A stretch of DNA of 7,499 nt from an uncultured Erysipelotrichaceae bacterium. GTDB taxonomy: Bacteria; Bacillota_I; Bacilli_A; Erysipelotrichales; Erysipelotrichaceae. This document shows, piece by piece, positions 1 through 6,841 of the stretch. The DNA is taken from the NCBI GenBank assembly GCA_902803275.1, contig CADCPE010000015.1, forward strand, positions 1 to 7,499. Reading direction: 5' to 3'. The translations under genes and the position numbers were made by a program. Within the stretch, counting starts at the first letter, position 1. Each line of letters opens with the position of its first letter. The notes beneath the pieces are model-generated. The model was not told where the DNA came from and did no database searches. It worked only from the letters and a program-made list of their open reading frames with translations.

Positions 1-637
1 ATTTGGCCTTGAAATAATCTTCCATGTTGCCATGAATGTCAAAATGGTCATTGCTCAGATTGTTGAAAACGGCCGTTGAGAAATGCACTCCATCAAGTCT
101 TCTGGTATAAAGACCTTCAGAAGATGCCTCTAGCACCAAGGTCCGGCAGCCGTAGTCATACATTTCCTTGCCGATCCTGAAGAGCTCATCGGATTTAGGT
201 GTTGTCAGATTCATGCTGGAATCATAGATATCTTCGCCGTAGCAATAGCCCATCGTCCCAATATAGCCGCATTTTTCAAAATTGGCGATGATCGAACGGA
301 TGATCCAGGCGATAGTCGTCTTGCCGTTGGTTCCGGTAATGCCGATCACGTTCATCTTCTCAAGAGGATGATCATAATAGGCCTTGCAGAAATCGATATA
401 GGCTTTCTGCACGTCATCTGTCTTTATATACAGAACATTCTCTTTTTTAACAACCTCATCGCAGTGGACGATGCAGACAGCACCGTTTTCAATGGCCTTA
501 TCAATAAACTTATGACCGTCATTGATCTTTCCTTTCATCGCAAAAAAGATCGAATCACTCGATCCTTTTCTTGAGTCAAACATGATATTGGCAATATCGA
601 TATCGCTGTCGACATCGAACACTTTATTTATTTTCAT
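1..637 (-). CDS. murE: MurE-family UDP-MurNAc-tripeptide synthetase, 3' part beyond the window
   Basis: A Mur ligase of the MurE type. The family works in the cytoplasm and adds the third stem-peptide residue (L-Lys or meso-DAP) to UDP-MurNAc-L-Ala-D-Glu, using ATP. The 212 visible residues hold the N-terminal substrate domain (DSRK at 21-24, then the G-x-x-x-DGHKF stretch) and most of the central ATPase domain: P-loop GITGTNGKTT at 99-108, LTTP with T145/T146, E170-A-S-S, R180, and DHFDIHG with H198. Aligned by eye to E. coli MurE at a constant offset of 12, these match T157/T158, E182, S184, R192 and H210. The last complete codon, K212, matches carbamylated Lys224. The usual His of the SSH motif is Glu here (E174). 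The C-terminal domain with the Lys/DAP specificity motif is off-window, so the added amino acid cannot be read. The ATG lies 3 bases after the upstream stop codon, suggesting co-translation. Family assignment is firm; a MurE paralogue is possible. Confidence 0.93.
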   Translation of the reverse strand, partial: MKINKVFDVDSDIDIANIMFDSRKGSSDSIFFAMKGKINDGHKFIDKAIENGAVCIVHCDEVVKKENVLYIKTDDVQKAYIDFCKAYYDHPLEKMNVIGITGTNGKTTIAWIIRSIIANFEKCGYIGTMGYCYGEDIYDSSMNLTTPKSDELFRIGKEMYDYGCRTLVLEASSEGLYTRRLDGVHFSTAVFNNLSNDHFDIHGNMEDYFKAK

Positions 638-638
638 A

Positions 639-647
639 GATCACTTC
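639..647 (-). promoter_or_regulatory. murE ribosome-binding site embedded in the upstream stop codon
   Basis: GAAGTGATC on the minus strand matches the extended anti-Shine-Dalgarno complement (GGAGGTGATC) except for one G-to-A change. Its GAAG core lies 6 bases before the murE ATG. The TGA inside it is the stop codon of the LtaS-like gene, so ribosomes finishing that gene stop on the murE start signal. This supports the chosen murE start and translational coupling. Pairing is inferred by eye from the usual 16S rRNA 3' end, which is not in the window. Confidence 0.5.
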
Positions 648-2614
648 GGATAACAGATTTGCTTACGTTTCGCAAAATATGTCTCATCAAGTATCAGATA
701 GGAGATCTTGATGGTATTCTGGGCAGCAGAATTCTTTCTGCTTATATAGGTTGCATCAGGCATCGGAACGCCGCTGTTAGGAGTGAAGGTTTCGCTCGTC
801 GCATCATACCAGCCTAATTCGTTGATCCAGTTTCCATTGGCCAGGATGATGGTGTTGTTTCCATCATAGATGTCCCTGCCCAGATAGAGTCTTGGATCAT
901 AATCAAGATCAAACAGGTTCGCGATAGTCGGAACATGATCCAATGTCGAACAGTAGTTGTTGTTTACTTCCGGAGCTGAAGCAGTATTATAGATGATAAA
1001 CGGCGAACGGTAGATGCCATTCTCTCCGGACCTGTCAGGATTAATCCATCTGGTGTATTCCATTACGGTGTCATAGTCCATCCAATACGGACGGTGGTCA
1101 GGATAGATACAGATTACAGTCTTGTCTGCGATGCCGTTTTCTTCAAGATAATTCAGCAATATCTCAAGACCATGGTCAAAATCCATGCACTTTGAAAGAT
1201 AGCGCTTATAGTCGATATACCAGTCAGGATGTACTTCACTGACCTTATCAAGATAGTAATCGCCCCAGTATGAAGATTCCTCATAAGGGAAATGCATTAC
1301 CGATGTGACGATGTTGCAGAAGAATTTTCTGTTTTTAACTTCATCTATCTGCTTGATGGCCTGTTCTATCAGCATCGAATCTGCCTGCCAGCCGTTGGTG
1401 TGCTGGATAGAAGTATCTTTCCAGATATCATCGATGTCCGTATACTTGTCAAAGCCTATAGCCGGATGAATCAGTTTGCGTTCATAGAATTCATCACGCC
1501 AGTTATGAAGTGAGAAGGTCGAATAGCCTTTGTTCTTGAACAGATAAGGAAGCGCCTCATAGAACTGATCGCCTGCAATATAGTTCGGCGTACACACGTT
1601 CACATATGGGAACAGCGAAGTATAGGAAACAAATTCTGATTCTCCTGTGGCACATGAATACAATGGCGTGTAGTGATTATAGAAGGTCTTGCCCTGTGTA
1701 TACATTTTGTATAAAGTCGGGGTCAAGTCCTTATCGATAGCCAGATAGTCCATAGCCTCGACCATGAAATAGATGAAGTTGTAGCCTTCAAATTCACCGG
1801 TCTTCTCATTGGACTGCGTGATCCTTTGCGACATCAGATAATTATCGATCGTCTGCATATTGGTGTTTTCTTCCTGAGAGGCGATATTCTTCCACAGTGT
1901 GCTGTCGATGACTCTTGGTTCGATGACTGGATTGCTAGGAGTATTGTCATCGTTGTCATCTTCGATCGTATCGATCTCGATCTTTTCCGGAGCCTTGTAG
2001 ACGAAAGCCGACAAGTCTCTGAACAGAAAGTGTTCAATGCCCATCTTATCGATGATGATCGTCTTATTGGAGAAAGTCGCATAGACATCCAGGATCGAAC
2101 TGTTGCCGGAACCGAGGTTCATGCACGGAAGCAGCAGAAGGAATGAAGATATACATATGATCAGCGGGATCTGGACAGGTCCCTTGTCATTGAACTTGAC
2201 GAATCTATGAAGCACAAGATAAACGATTATCGGCAGGAAGCACAGATAATACGGAAGCTTCGCATTGGACAGGAAGATAAGCGCATACTGAGCTATTCTT
2301 AAGGCACCATCACCTACAGTTCCAAAGGAATAGAAATCACCCATGAAGTTCTTGAAAATCAGTTCAACAAAGCTGTAGGAACATATCAGGATGAAATAAA
2401 TAAGCCCGACGATGAAATAGACTTTCCTGTTTTTGAAAAGGCTGCAGATTATGCAGATCAATTCTGAGACAAACAACGTATAGAAAAACATTCTAAGGAA
2501 AGTGAAGACATCGAATGACTTAAACTGGACAAGATGAAAAATGATCTCCAGCAGGATCATCGGAATCCACATGTATAAAAATCTCAAATCAACTCTATTC
2601 TTCTTTTTCTTCAT
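641..2614 (-). CDS. LtaS-like membrane phosphoglycerol transferase (sulfatase fold)
   Basis: A 657-residue alkaline-phosphatase/sulfatase-superfamily protein with LtaS architecture. About five hydrophobic segments come first (roughly 12-31, 38-58, 65-88, 120-137, 147-166). An acidic linker follows (about 210-230, rich in D and E), then an extracellular catalytic domain from about 278. By-eye alignment to S. aureus LtaS places metal/nucleophile residues at E286, T323 (in CATGESEF), D506 and H507, and glycerol-phosphate contacts at H370, R379 and H441. The C-terminal NGNWI and I-L-D-E-T-Y-F stretches resemble the ends of clostridial LtaS-like proteins. LtaS enzymes build polyglycerolphosphate lipoteichoic acid from phosphatidylglycerol at the outer membrane face; this one may do so or modify another glycan. 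Oddities: FYER replaces FWNR, and PDHRPYW surrounds the D-H pair. No Shine-Dalgarno precedes the ATG, which overlaps the xerC stop (ATGA), so translation probably relies on coupling; M15 or M19 are alternative starts. Family is firm; exact polymer is not. Confidence 0.87.
   Translation of the reverse strand: MKKKKNRVDLRFLYMWIPMILLEIIFHLVQFKSFDVFTFLRMFFYTLFVSELICIICSLFKNRKVYFIVGLIYFILICSYSFVELIFKNFMGDFYSFGTVGDGALRIAQYALIFLSNAKLPYYLCFLPIIVYLVLHRFVKFNDKGPVQIPLIICISSFLLLLPCMNLGSGNSSILDVYATFSNKTIIIDKMGIEHFLFRDLSAFVYKAPEKIEIDTIEDDNDDNTPSNPVIEPRVIDSTLWKNIASQEENTNMQTIDNYLMSQRITQSNEKTGEFEGYNFIYFMVEAMDYLAIDKDLTPTLYKMYTQGKTFYNHYTPLYSCATGESEFVSYTSLFPYVNVCTPNYIAGDQFYEALPYLFKNKGYSTFSLHNWRDEFYERKLIHPAIGFDKYTDIDDIWKDTSIQHTNGWQADSMLIEQAIKQIDEVKNRKFFCNIVTSVMHFPYEESSYWGDYYLDKVSEVHPDWYIDYKRYLSKCMDFDHGLEILLNYLEENGIADKTVICIYPDHRPYWMDYDTVMEYTRWINPDRSGENGIYRSPFIIYNTASAPEVNNNYCSTLDHVPTIANLFDLDYDPRLYLGRDIYDGNNTIILANGNWINELGWYDATSETFTPNSGVPMPDATYISRKNSAAQNTIKISYLILDETYFAKRKQICYPK
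2611..2614 (-). other. ATGA stop/start overlap, xerC to LtaS-like gene
   Basis: The ATG of the LtaS-like gene (2614-2612) overlaps the TGA stop of xerC (2613-2611). The only purine-rich element upstream is an AAGG about 16 bases before the ATG, too far for normal initiation. Termination-reinitiation coupling is the likely way this gene is translated; that mechanism is inference. Confidence 0.8.
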
Positions 2615-3522
2615 TTCGAATGCGGATGGGCCTTATCCACGGCTCCTTTCAGACGGTCATATGTCAGATGAGTATACAACTGTGTCGTTGACAGGTTCTC
2701 ATGGCCCAGCAGTTCCTGGACAGTCCTGAGGTCGGCTCCGTTGTCTAAAAGATGCGTTGCAAAGGAGTGTCTGAGCATATGCGGATGGATGTCGATTTCC
2801 AATCCGGCTTTTATTTTAACATTATCCAGCAATAATTGAACACTTCTTGGGGATACTTTTGTGCCTCTTGAAGAAACAAACAGGTATGGAAACCCTTCCA
2901 TAGCATATTCGTTGCGATACATTTCGATATACAGATCGATAAGTTCATTGAGTCTGGGATAAAAAGGAACGATCCTTTCCTTATTGCCCTTGCCTATCAC
3001 CCTGACGATCAGCTGTTTCCTGTCGACATTTTTGATAAGCAGATCACAGCACTCCGAGATACGCAGTCCGCACGCATAGATCGTCTCAACGATACAGCGG
3101 TTCCTGACATCTATGGGCTTCTCAAGATCAAAGACCTCAAAGATCCTTTCAACCTGATCGAAGGTCAGTACATCGGGAAGATGTTTCTCGACATGAACAT
3201 TCTTGAACTGCAGGAAAGGATTGCGGTCACAAAGATGCCTTTCATTCAGAAAGCGATAAAACGACCGCAGAGAGCTCATGTTCCTGGCATATGTCGAGTT
3301 GGAGATCCTGCCTCTGGTTATATCGCCGCTTCTCAATTCGTTCACATACGCAAAAACGATGCCTTTGTCGACATCTTTAAAATCCTTTATCTGATTATCT
3401 TCAAGATAGGTGATGAATCTGGCTACGTCACGGTAATATGAATCGCTAGTGGCATCAGAGCCCGTACGCTTGTCATACATGTAGGCTATGAATTCATCAA
3501 GGGTCTTATACATTTTCTGCAT
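2611..3522 (-). CDS. xerC: Tyrosine recombinase XerC (site-specific chromosome dimer resolution)
   Basis: A 303-residue integrase of the usual XerC/XerD length (about 300). The N-terminal SAM-like core-binding domain covers about 1-105. The catalytic domain carries all six expected residues: R154 (CGLRISE), K178 (GKGNKER), H248 and R251 (HPHMLRHSFATH), H274 (LLGHENLSTT) and nucleophile Y283 (QLYTH). The family cuts and rejoins DNA at the chromosomal dif site with a partner recombinase, resolving dimers at division. The place directly after topA-trmFO matches B. subtilis codV (its XerC), which favours XerC over XerD; sequence alone does not separate them. No dif-like site or transposon ends were seen, so a housekeeping role is more likely than a mobile integrase. 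The first ATG overlaps trmFO by 17 bases and has GAAGG about 12 bases upstream; the ATG at codon 4 (3513) is possible but lacks a Shine-Dalgarno. Confidence 0.9.
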   Translation of the reverse strand: MQKMYKTLDEFIAYMYDKRTGSDATSDSYYRDVARFITYLEDNQIKDFKDVDKGIVFAYVNELRSGDITRGRISNSTYARNMSSLRSFYRFLNERHLCDRNPFLQFKNVHVEKHLPDVLTFDQVERIFEVFDLEKPIDVRNRCIVETIYACGLRISECCDLLIKNVDRKQLIVRVIGKGNKERIVPFYPRLNELIDLYIEMYRNEYAMEGFPYLFVSSRGTKVSPRSVQLLLDNVKIKAGLEIDIHPHMLRHSFATHLLDNGADLRTVQELLGHENLSTTQLYTHLTYDRLKGAVDKAHPHSK

Positions 3523-4798
3523 AATCTTTTACAGCCTTCAGGGCGTGTTCAACATAGAATTTCTTCTTTTCGTTTTTAGGTCCTTCATAGGCACATCTGA
3601 AGATGCCGAAGTTCGCATTCATCGGCTCAAGCTTTCTGATATTCCTGTCGGATATGTAATTGGCCATAGCGCCCATCATCGTATCCGGACCAAGTTCATA
3701 TTTGATTTCACCGTTAAGATACTGGGCCATGTTTATAGCTGCATACAGCCCCGAAGCAGCTGACTCGACATAACCTTCCACACCAGATATCTGCCCGGCG
3801 ATAAAGACGTTGGGATATTCAATGAACTGATATCTGTTATTAATGATGTTCGGTGAATTGAGATAGGTGTTTCTGTGCATGACTCCGTATCTAACGATGC
3901 GGACATCTTTTAAAGCCGGAACTTTCTTTAAGACTTCTTCCTGAGACTTGAAAGTCAGATGGGTCTGAAAACCTACCACATTATACAAGGTATCGATGGC
4001 GTTGTCTTTTCTAAGCTGAACCACCGCATAAGGCCTGCAGCCGTCATGTTCAAGTCCGACCGGTTTCATCGGGCCAAACAGCAGGGTCTTGTATCCCCTT
4101 CTGGCCATCTCTTCAAAAGGCATGCAGCCTTCAAAGTATTTCTCATCATCAATATCATGAATTTCGATCTTCTTGGCATCAATGACCGCCTTATAGAATT
4201 CATCAAACTCTTCCCTGGTCAAAGGACAGTTGATATAATCACCGGGATTTTCATCATCGTATCTTGATTTATAATAGGCACTTGAAAAATCGATGGAATC
4301 TTTTTCAACGATCGGTGATACCGCGTCGTAGAAATGCAGGAATTCCTGCCCCGATAATCTGCCGATAGCTTCCGAAAGCTTTCCTTCACATAAAGGACCT
4401 GCAGCTATCAAAGTCGGAACATCGGTATCAATATCAGTTACTTCCCCTTTGATGATCGATATTTCAGGGATGCTTGCGATCGTGTCCGTAATGAATCTGG
4501 AAAAGCCGATGCGGTCAACAGCCAGGGACTTGCCGGCCGGAATGCGGAATCTGTCTGCAGATCTCATGATCAGAGAATCGAGGATCCTCATCTCTTCTTT
4601 CAAAAGACCGACCGCATTATACAGATCATCGCTTCTAAGCGAGTTGGAACAGATGAGTTCAGAAAAATCATCCGTCTTGAAAGCCGGGTGTCTTTTTACT
4701 CCTTTCTGTTCATAGAGTTCAACTTCAAATCCCCTTTTAGCCAGCTGATAGGCTGCTTCCGAACCCGCCAGACCGGCACCGATGACTTTTACTTTCAT
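3506..4798 (-). CDS. trmFO: TrmFO, methylenetetrahydrofolate-tRNA-(uracil-5-)-methyltransferase
   Basis: Cytoplasmic flavoenzyme that makes m5U54 (ribothymidine) in the tRNA T-loop, with methylenetetrahydrofolate as carbon donor and FAD/NAD(P)H as reductant. The product is 430 residues, close to the family's roughly 435. It shows the N-terminal FAD-binding GAGLAGSEAA (7-16), the SELICSNSLRSD block (46-57), FEGCMPFEEMARRG (222-235), and the C-terminal GQISGVEGYVESAASG (335-350). C50 and C225 match the two functional cysteines of B. subtilis TrmFO (C53 and C226). The start is the ATG at 4798 giving MKVKVIGAG; it shares one base with the topA stop (TAATG) and has AGGA 10 bases upstream inside topA. 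A 22-codon extension to an ATG at 4864 is open but runs through the topA zinc-motif codons and precedes the flavin fold, so it was rejected. The gene sits between topA and xerC as in many Firmicutes. The older name gid is the same gene. Confidence 0.97.
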   Translation of the reverse strand: MKVKVIGAGLAGSEAAYQLAKRGFEVELYEQKGVKRHPAFKTDDFSELICSNSLRSDDLYNAVGLLKEEMRILDSLIMRSADRFRIPAGKSLAVDRIGFSRFITDTIASIPEISIIKGEVTDIDTDVPTLIAAGPLCEGKLSEAIGRLSGQEFLHFYDAVSPIVEKDSIDFSSAYYKSRYDDENPGDYINCPLTREEFDEFYKAVIDAKKIEIHDIDDEKYFEGCMPFEEMARRGYKTLLFGPMKPVGLEHDGCRPYAVVQLRKDNAIDTLYNVVGFQTHLTFKSQEEVLKKVPALKDVRIVRYGVMHRNTYLNSPNIINNRYQFIEYPNVFIAGQISGVEGYVESAASGLYAAINMAQYLNGEIKYELGPDTMMGAMANYISDRNIRKLEPMNANFGIFRCAYEGPKNEKKKFYVEHALKAVKDYAENV

Positions 4799-6798
4799 TA
4801 TTTCTTTTTCCTGCGATAGAACTTCTTCGGCTGCTGGCCTTCGATGTTCTCGATATAGTGACATTTAGGATATCCGGAACATCCGATAAAATAAGTTCCG
4901 TATCTTGATTTTCTCTTCAGCAGAGGCTTGCCGCATTCAGGACAGTCCCTTCCGACCATTTCAGGTTCTTCCTTCTTGACAAGAGATTCATGCCACTTGC
5001 AGGTCGGATAGTTGATGCAGGACTTGAATTTGCCGAATCTGCCGTTTCTGATGACGACATCGCCGCCACATTCAGGACAGATCTCTCCGGTCTTTTCCGG
5101 TTCAAGCTTCTCCATCTTTTCATATGCGGAATCGACTAGCGGCTGGAATTCATCATAGAAATCTTTTAAAGCCTTGACGGAATCAACCTTATCTTCGGCG
5201 ATCTCATCGAGTTCCGATTCCATCTCGGCTGTATATTTTACATTGATGACCTTGCGGAAATAATCCTTGAGCTTTTGATCGGTGAGTATGCCCTGTTCCG
5301 TTGGAAAGAAGAATTTGGTCTTGCCCGAATCGGATGCCTTTTTCAGTTCAACATAGTTTCTCTTGATGATCGTATCAATGATCGTCGCATAGGTCGAAGG
5401 TCTGCCGACACCTTCTTCTTCAAGAGCCTTGATCAGCCTTGCTTCCGTATAGCGTGCAGGCGGTTCTGAGAAATGCTGCTGCTTTTCGATCTTCTTGGCT
5501 TTAAGCACATCGCCTTTTTCAAGTTTTGGCAGAATGGTATCTTTGGAAGAATCGTAATCGCCGTAAACTTTAAGGAAACCGTCAAATTCCATCTTCTGCC
5601 CCGAGACAGTAAAGATGTAATCATTGTTGTTGAAATTATAGGTGATGCCCGTAAATCTGGCTTCAGACATCAAGGAAGCCAAAGCTCTGTAATAGATGAA
5701 CTTATACAGCTTATACTGGTCGTTCGTCAGATATTCCTTGATCTTGTCAGGCTCATTATCAAGACTTGTCGGTCTGATCGCTTCATGAGCATCCTGCGAT
5801 GATTCATCATTCTTGACTCTATAGAAACCCTTGTATTCTTTTCCGTATTCGTTTTCGATCTTGCTGAAAGCCGCCGAAACGAATTCATTGGAAAGCCTCG
5901 TAGAGTCTGTTCTCATATAGGTGATAAGACCCTGTGCACCGCTTCCCAGTTCAACACCTTCATACAGGCTCTGAGCTATCATCATCGTCTTCTTGGAACC
6001 GAAACCCAGTTTGGTTGAAGCTTCCTGCTGCATCGTTGAAGTTATGAAAGGAAGAAAAGCGCTTCTTTTCTTTGTCTTCTCGCTTATTTCCTCCAGGATG
6101 AAATCATTGCCTAAAGCTTTTAAGATCTCATCAGCTTCCTTTTCATTGCTGATCTCGATCTTCTTGCCTTTATATTTGCTCAGTTCAGTTAAAAGCTTTT
6201 TGCCCAGATCCGCATTGATCGTCCAGGATTCTACAGGTACGAAAGCCTTGATCTCGGCTTCTTTGTCGCAGATCATCCTTAAGGCAATGGATTGTACACG
6301 TCCCGCAGATTTGGAGCCGATCTTTCTTTTCAGCAGCTTGGAAAGCTTGAAACCGATGATACGGTCCAGGATCCTTCTTGTCTCCTGAGATCTCACCAGT
6401 GACATATCGATGGTCCTTGGATCATCCAGAGCCTTCAATACAGCATTCTTGGTTATTTCATTGAAGACGATCCTGTTTTTCTCATTCAGATCAAGACCAA
6501 GCTCTCTGGCCAGATGCCAGGAAATAGCCTCGCCTTCTCTATCAGGGTCGGTTGCCAGATAGACAAAATCCGAGCCTTCAACGAGCTTCTTCAATTCCTT
6601 TACAACTTCCTTTTTGTCTTTTGATATTTCATAAGTCGGAGCAAAATCATTCTCGACATCAACTCCAAGACCTTCTTTGCCTTTGGTGGCAAGATCGCAT
6701 ATATGTCCCTTGGATGAAGTGACTTTAAAATCCTTGCCAAGGTATTTTTCTATGGTTTTAGATTTTGACGGAGATTCGACAATAACTAAATTTTTCAT
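4798..6798 (-). CDS. topA: DNA topoisomerase I (type IA)
   Basis: Relaxes negatively supercoiled DNA by single-strand passage through a transient 5'-phosphotyrosine link. The 666-residue protein has the usual bacterial TopA order. The N-terminal Toprim domain has E8 in VESPSKSKT and the DPDREGE metal motif at 84-90. The core follows with SAGRVQS (164-170), the active-site stretch GLITYMRTDSTRLS with catalytic Y294 and R296, the DAHEAIRPT block (336-344) and EPPARYTEARLIKALEEEG (445-463). Two C-terminal four-cysteine zinc motifs follow: C574/C577/C594/C600 and C619/C622/C640/C646, then a basic tail ending in RRKKK. Length is slightly below the 691 residues of B. subtilis TopA, and nothing essential is missing. 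The ATG at 6798 has a strong Shine-Dalgarno 6 bases upstream. The stop overlaps the trmFO start by one base. It is the first gene of the tightly packed block, 43 bases after dprA. Confidence 0.98.
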   Translation of the reverse strand: MKNLVIVESPSKSKTIEKYLGKDFKVTSSKGHICDLATKGKEGLGVDVENDFAPTYEISKDKKEVVKELKKLVEGSDFVYLATDPDREGEAISWHLARELGLDLNEKNRIVFNEITKNAVLKALDDPRTIDMSLVRSQETRRILDRIIGFKLSKLLKRKIGSKSAGRVQSIALRMICDKEAEIKAFVPVESWTINADLGKKLLTELSKYKGKKIEISNEKEADEILKALGNDFILEEISEKTKKRSAFLPFITSTMQQEASTKLGFGSKKTMMIAQSLYEGVELGSGAQGLITYMRTDSTRLSNEFVSAAFSKIENEYGKEYKGFYRVKNDESSQDAHEAIRPTSLDNEPDKIKEYLTNDQYKLYKFIYYRALASLMSEARFTGITYNFNNNDYIFTVSGQKMEFDGFLKVYGDYDSSKDTILPKLEKGDVLKAKKIEKQQHFSEPPARYTEARLIKALEEEGVGRPSTYATIIDTIIKRNYVELKKASDSGKTKFFFPTEQGILTDQKLKDYFRKVINVKYTAEMESELDEIAEDKVDSVKALKDFYDEFQPLVDSAYEKMEKLEPEKTGEICPECGGDVVIRNGRFGKFKSCINYPTCKWHESLVKKEEPEMVGRDCPECGKPLLKRKSRYGTYFIGCSGYPKCHYIENIEGQQPKKFYRRKKK

Positions 6799-6841
6799 AC
6801 GTTTCCTCTTTCAACAATTACTAATATTTACATATTTGTTT
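6799..6841 (-). promoter_or_regulatory. dprA-topA gap with topA ribosome-binding site
   Basis: This 43-base AT-rich gap is the only real intergenic space in the window. It contains AAAGAGG (6805-6811) ending 6 bases before the topA ATG, a good Shine-Dalgarno that fixes the topA start. Upstream lies an AT-rich run (about 6820-6840) with an imperfect AATAT/ATATT dyad. A TTGCTT in the dprA 3' end followed about 18 bases later by AATATT could be a weak sigma-A promoter, but the match is poor. No stem-loop plus T-run terminator is visible, so read-through from dprA is likely. Confidence 0.65.

Noticed and set aside
1826..2146. Open frames on both strands inside the LtaS-like gene (about 106 codons plus, 84 codons minus in another frame)
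   Set aside because: Low-complexity, Arg/Ser- or Ile/Asp-rich translations typical of shadow frames, with no ribosome-binding site or family resemblance.
2611..3522. Tyrosine recombinase as the integrase of a mobile element
   Set aside because: Its length, motif spacing and position after topA-trmFO match the housekeeping XerC. No attachment site, direct repeats or cargo genes are visible.
4799..4864. A 22-codon N-terminal extension of trmFO starting at an ATG at 4864
   Set aside because: It overlaps the conserved end of topA, has no family support, and would place residues before the FAD-binding fold, which in TrmFO begins at the N-terminus. The ATG at 4798 gives the standard length.
5473..6388. 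Plus-strand open frames of about 109 and 131 codons opposite topA
   Set aside because: They lie antisense to a well-supported gene, show no recognisable motif, and are explained by the codon use of topA on the other strand.
6815..6840. AT-rich imperfect dyad as a terminator after dprA
   Set aside because: No GC-rich stem and no T-run after it. It would be too unstable to act as an intrinsic terminator.
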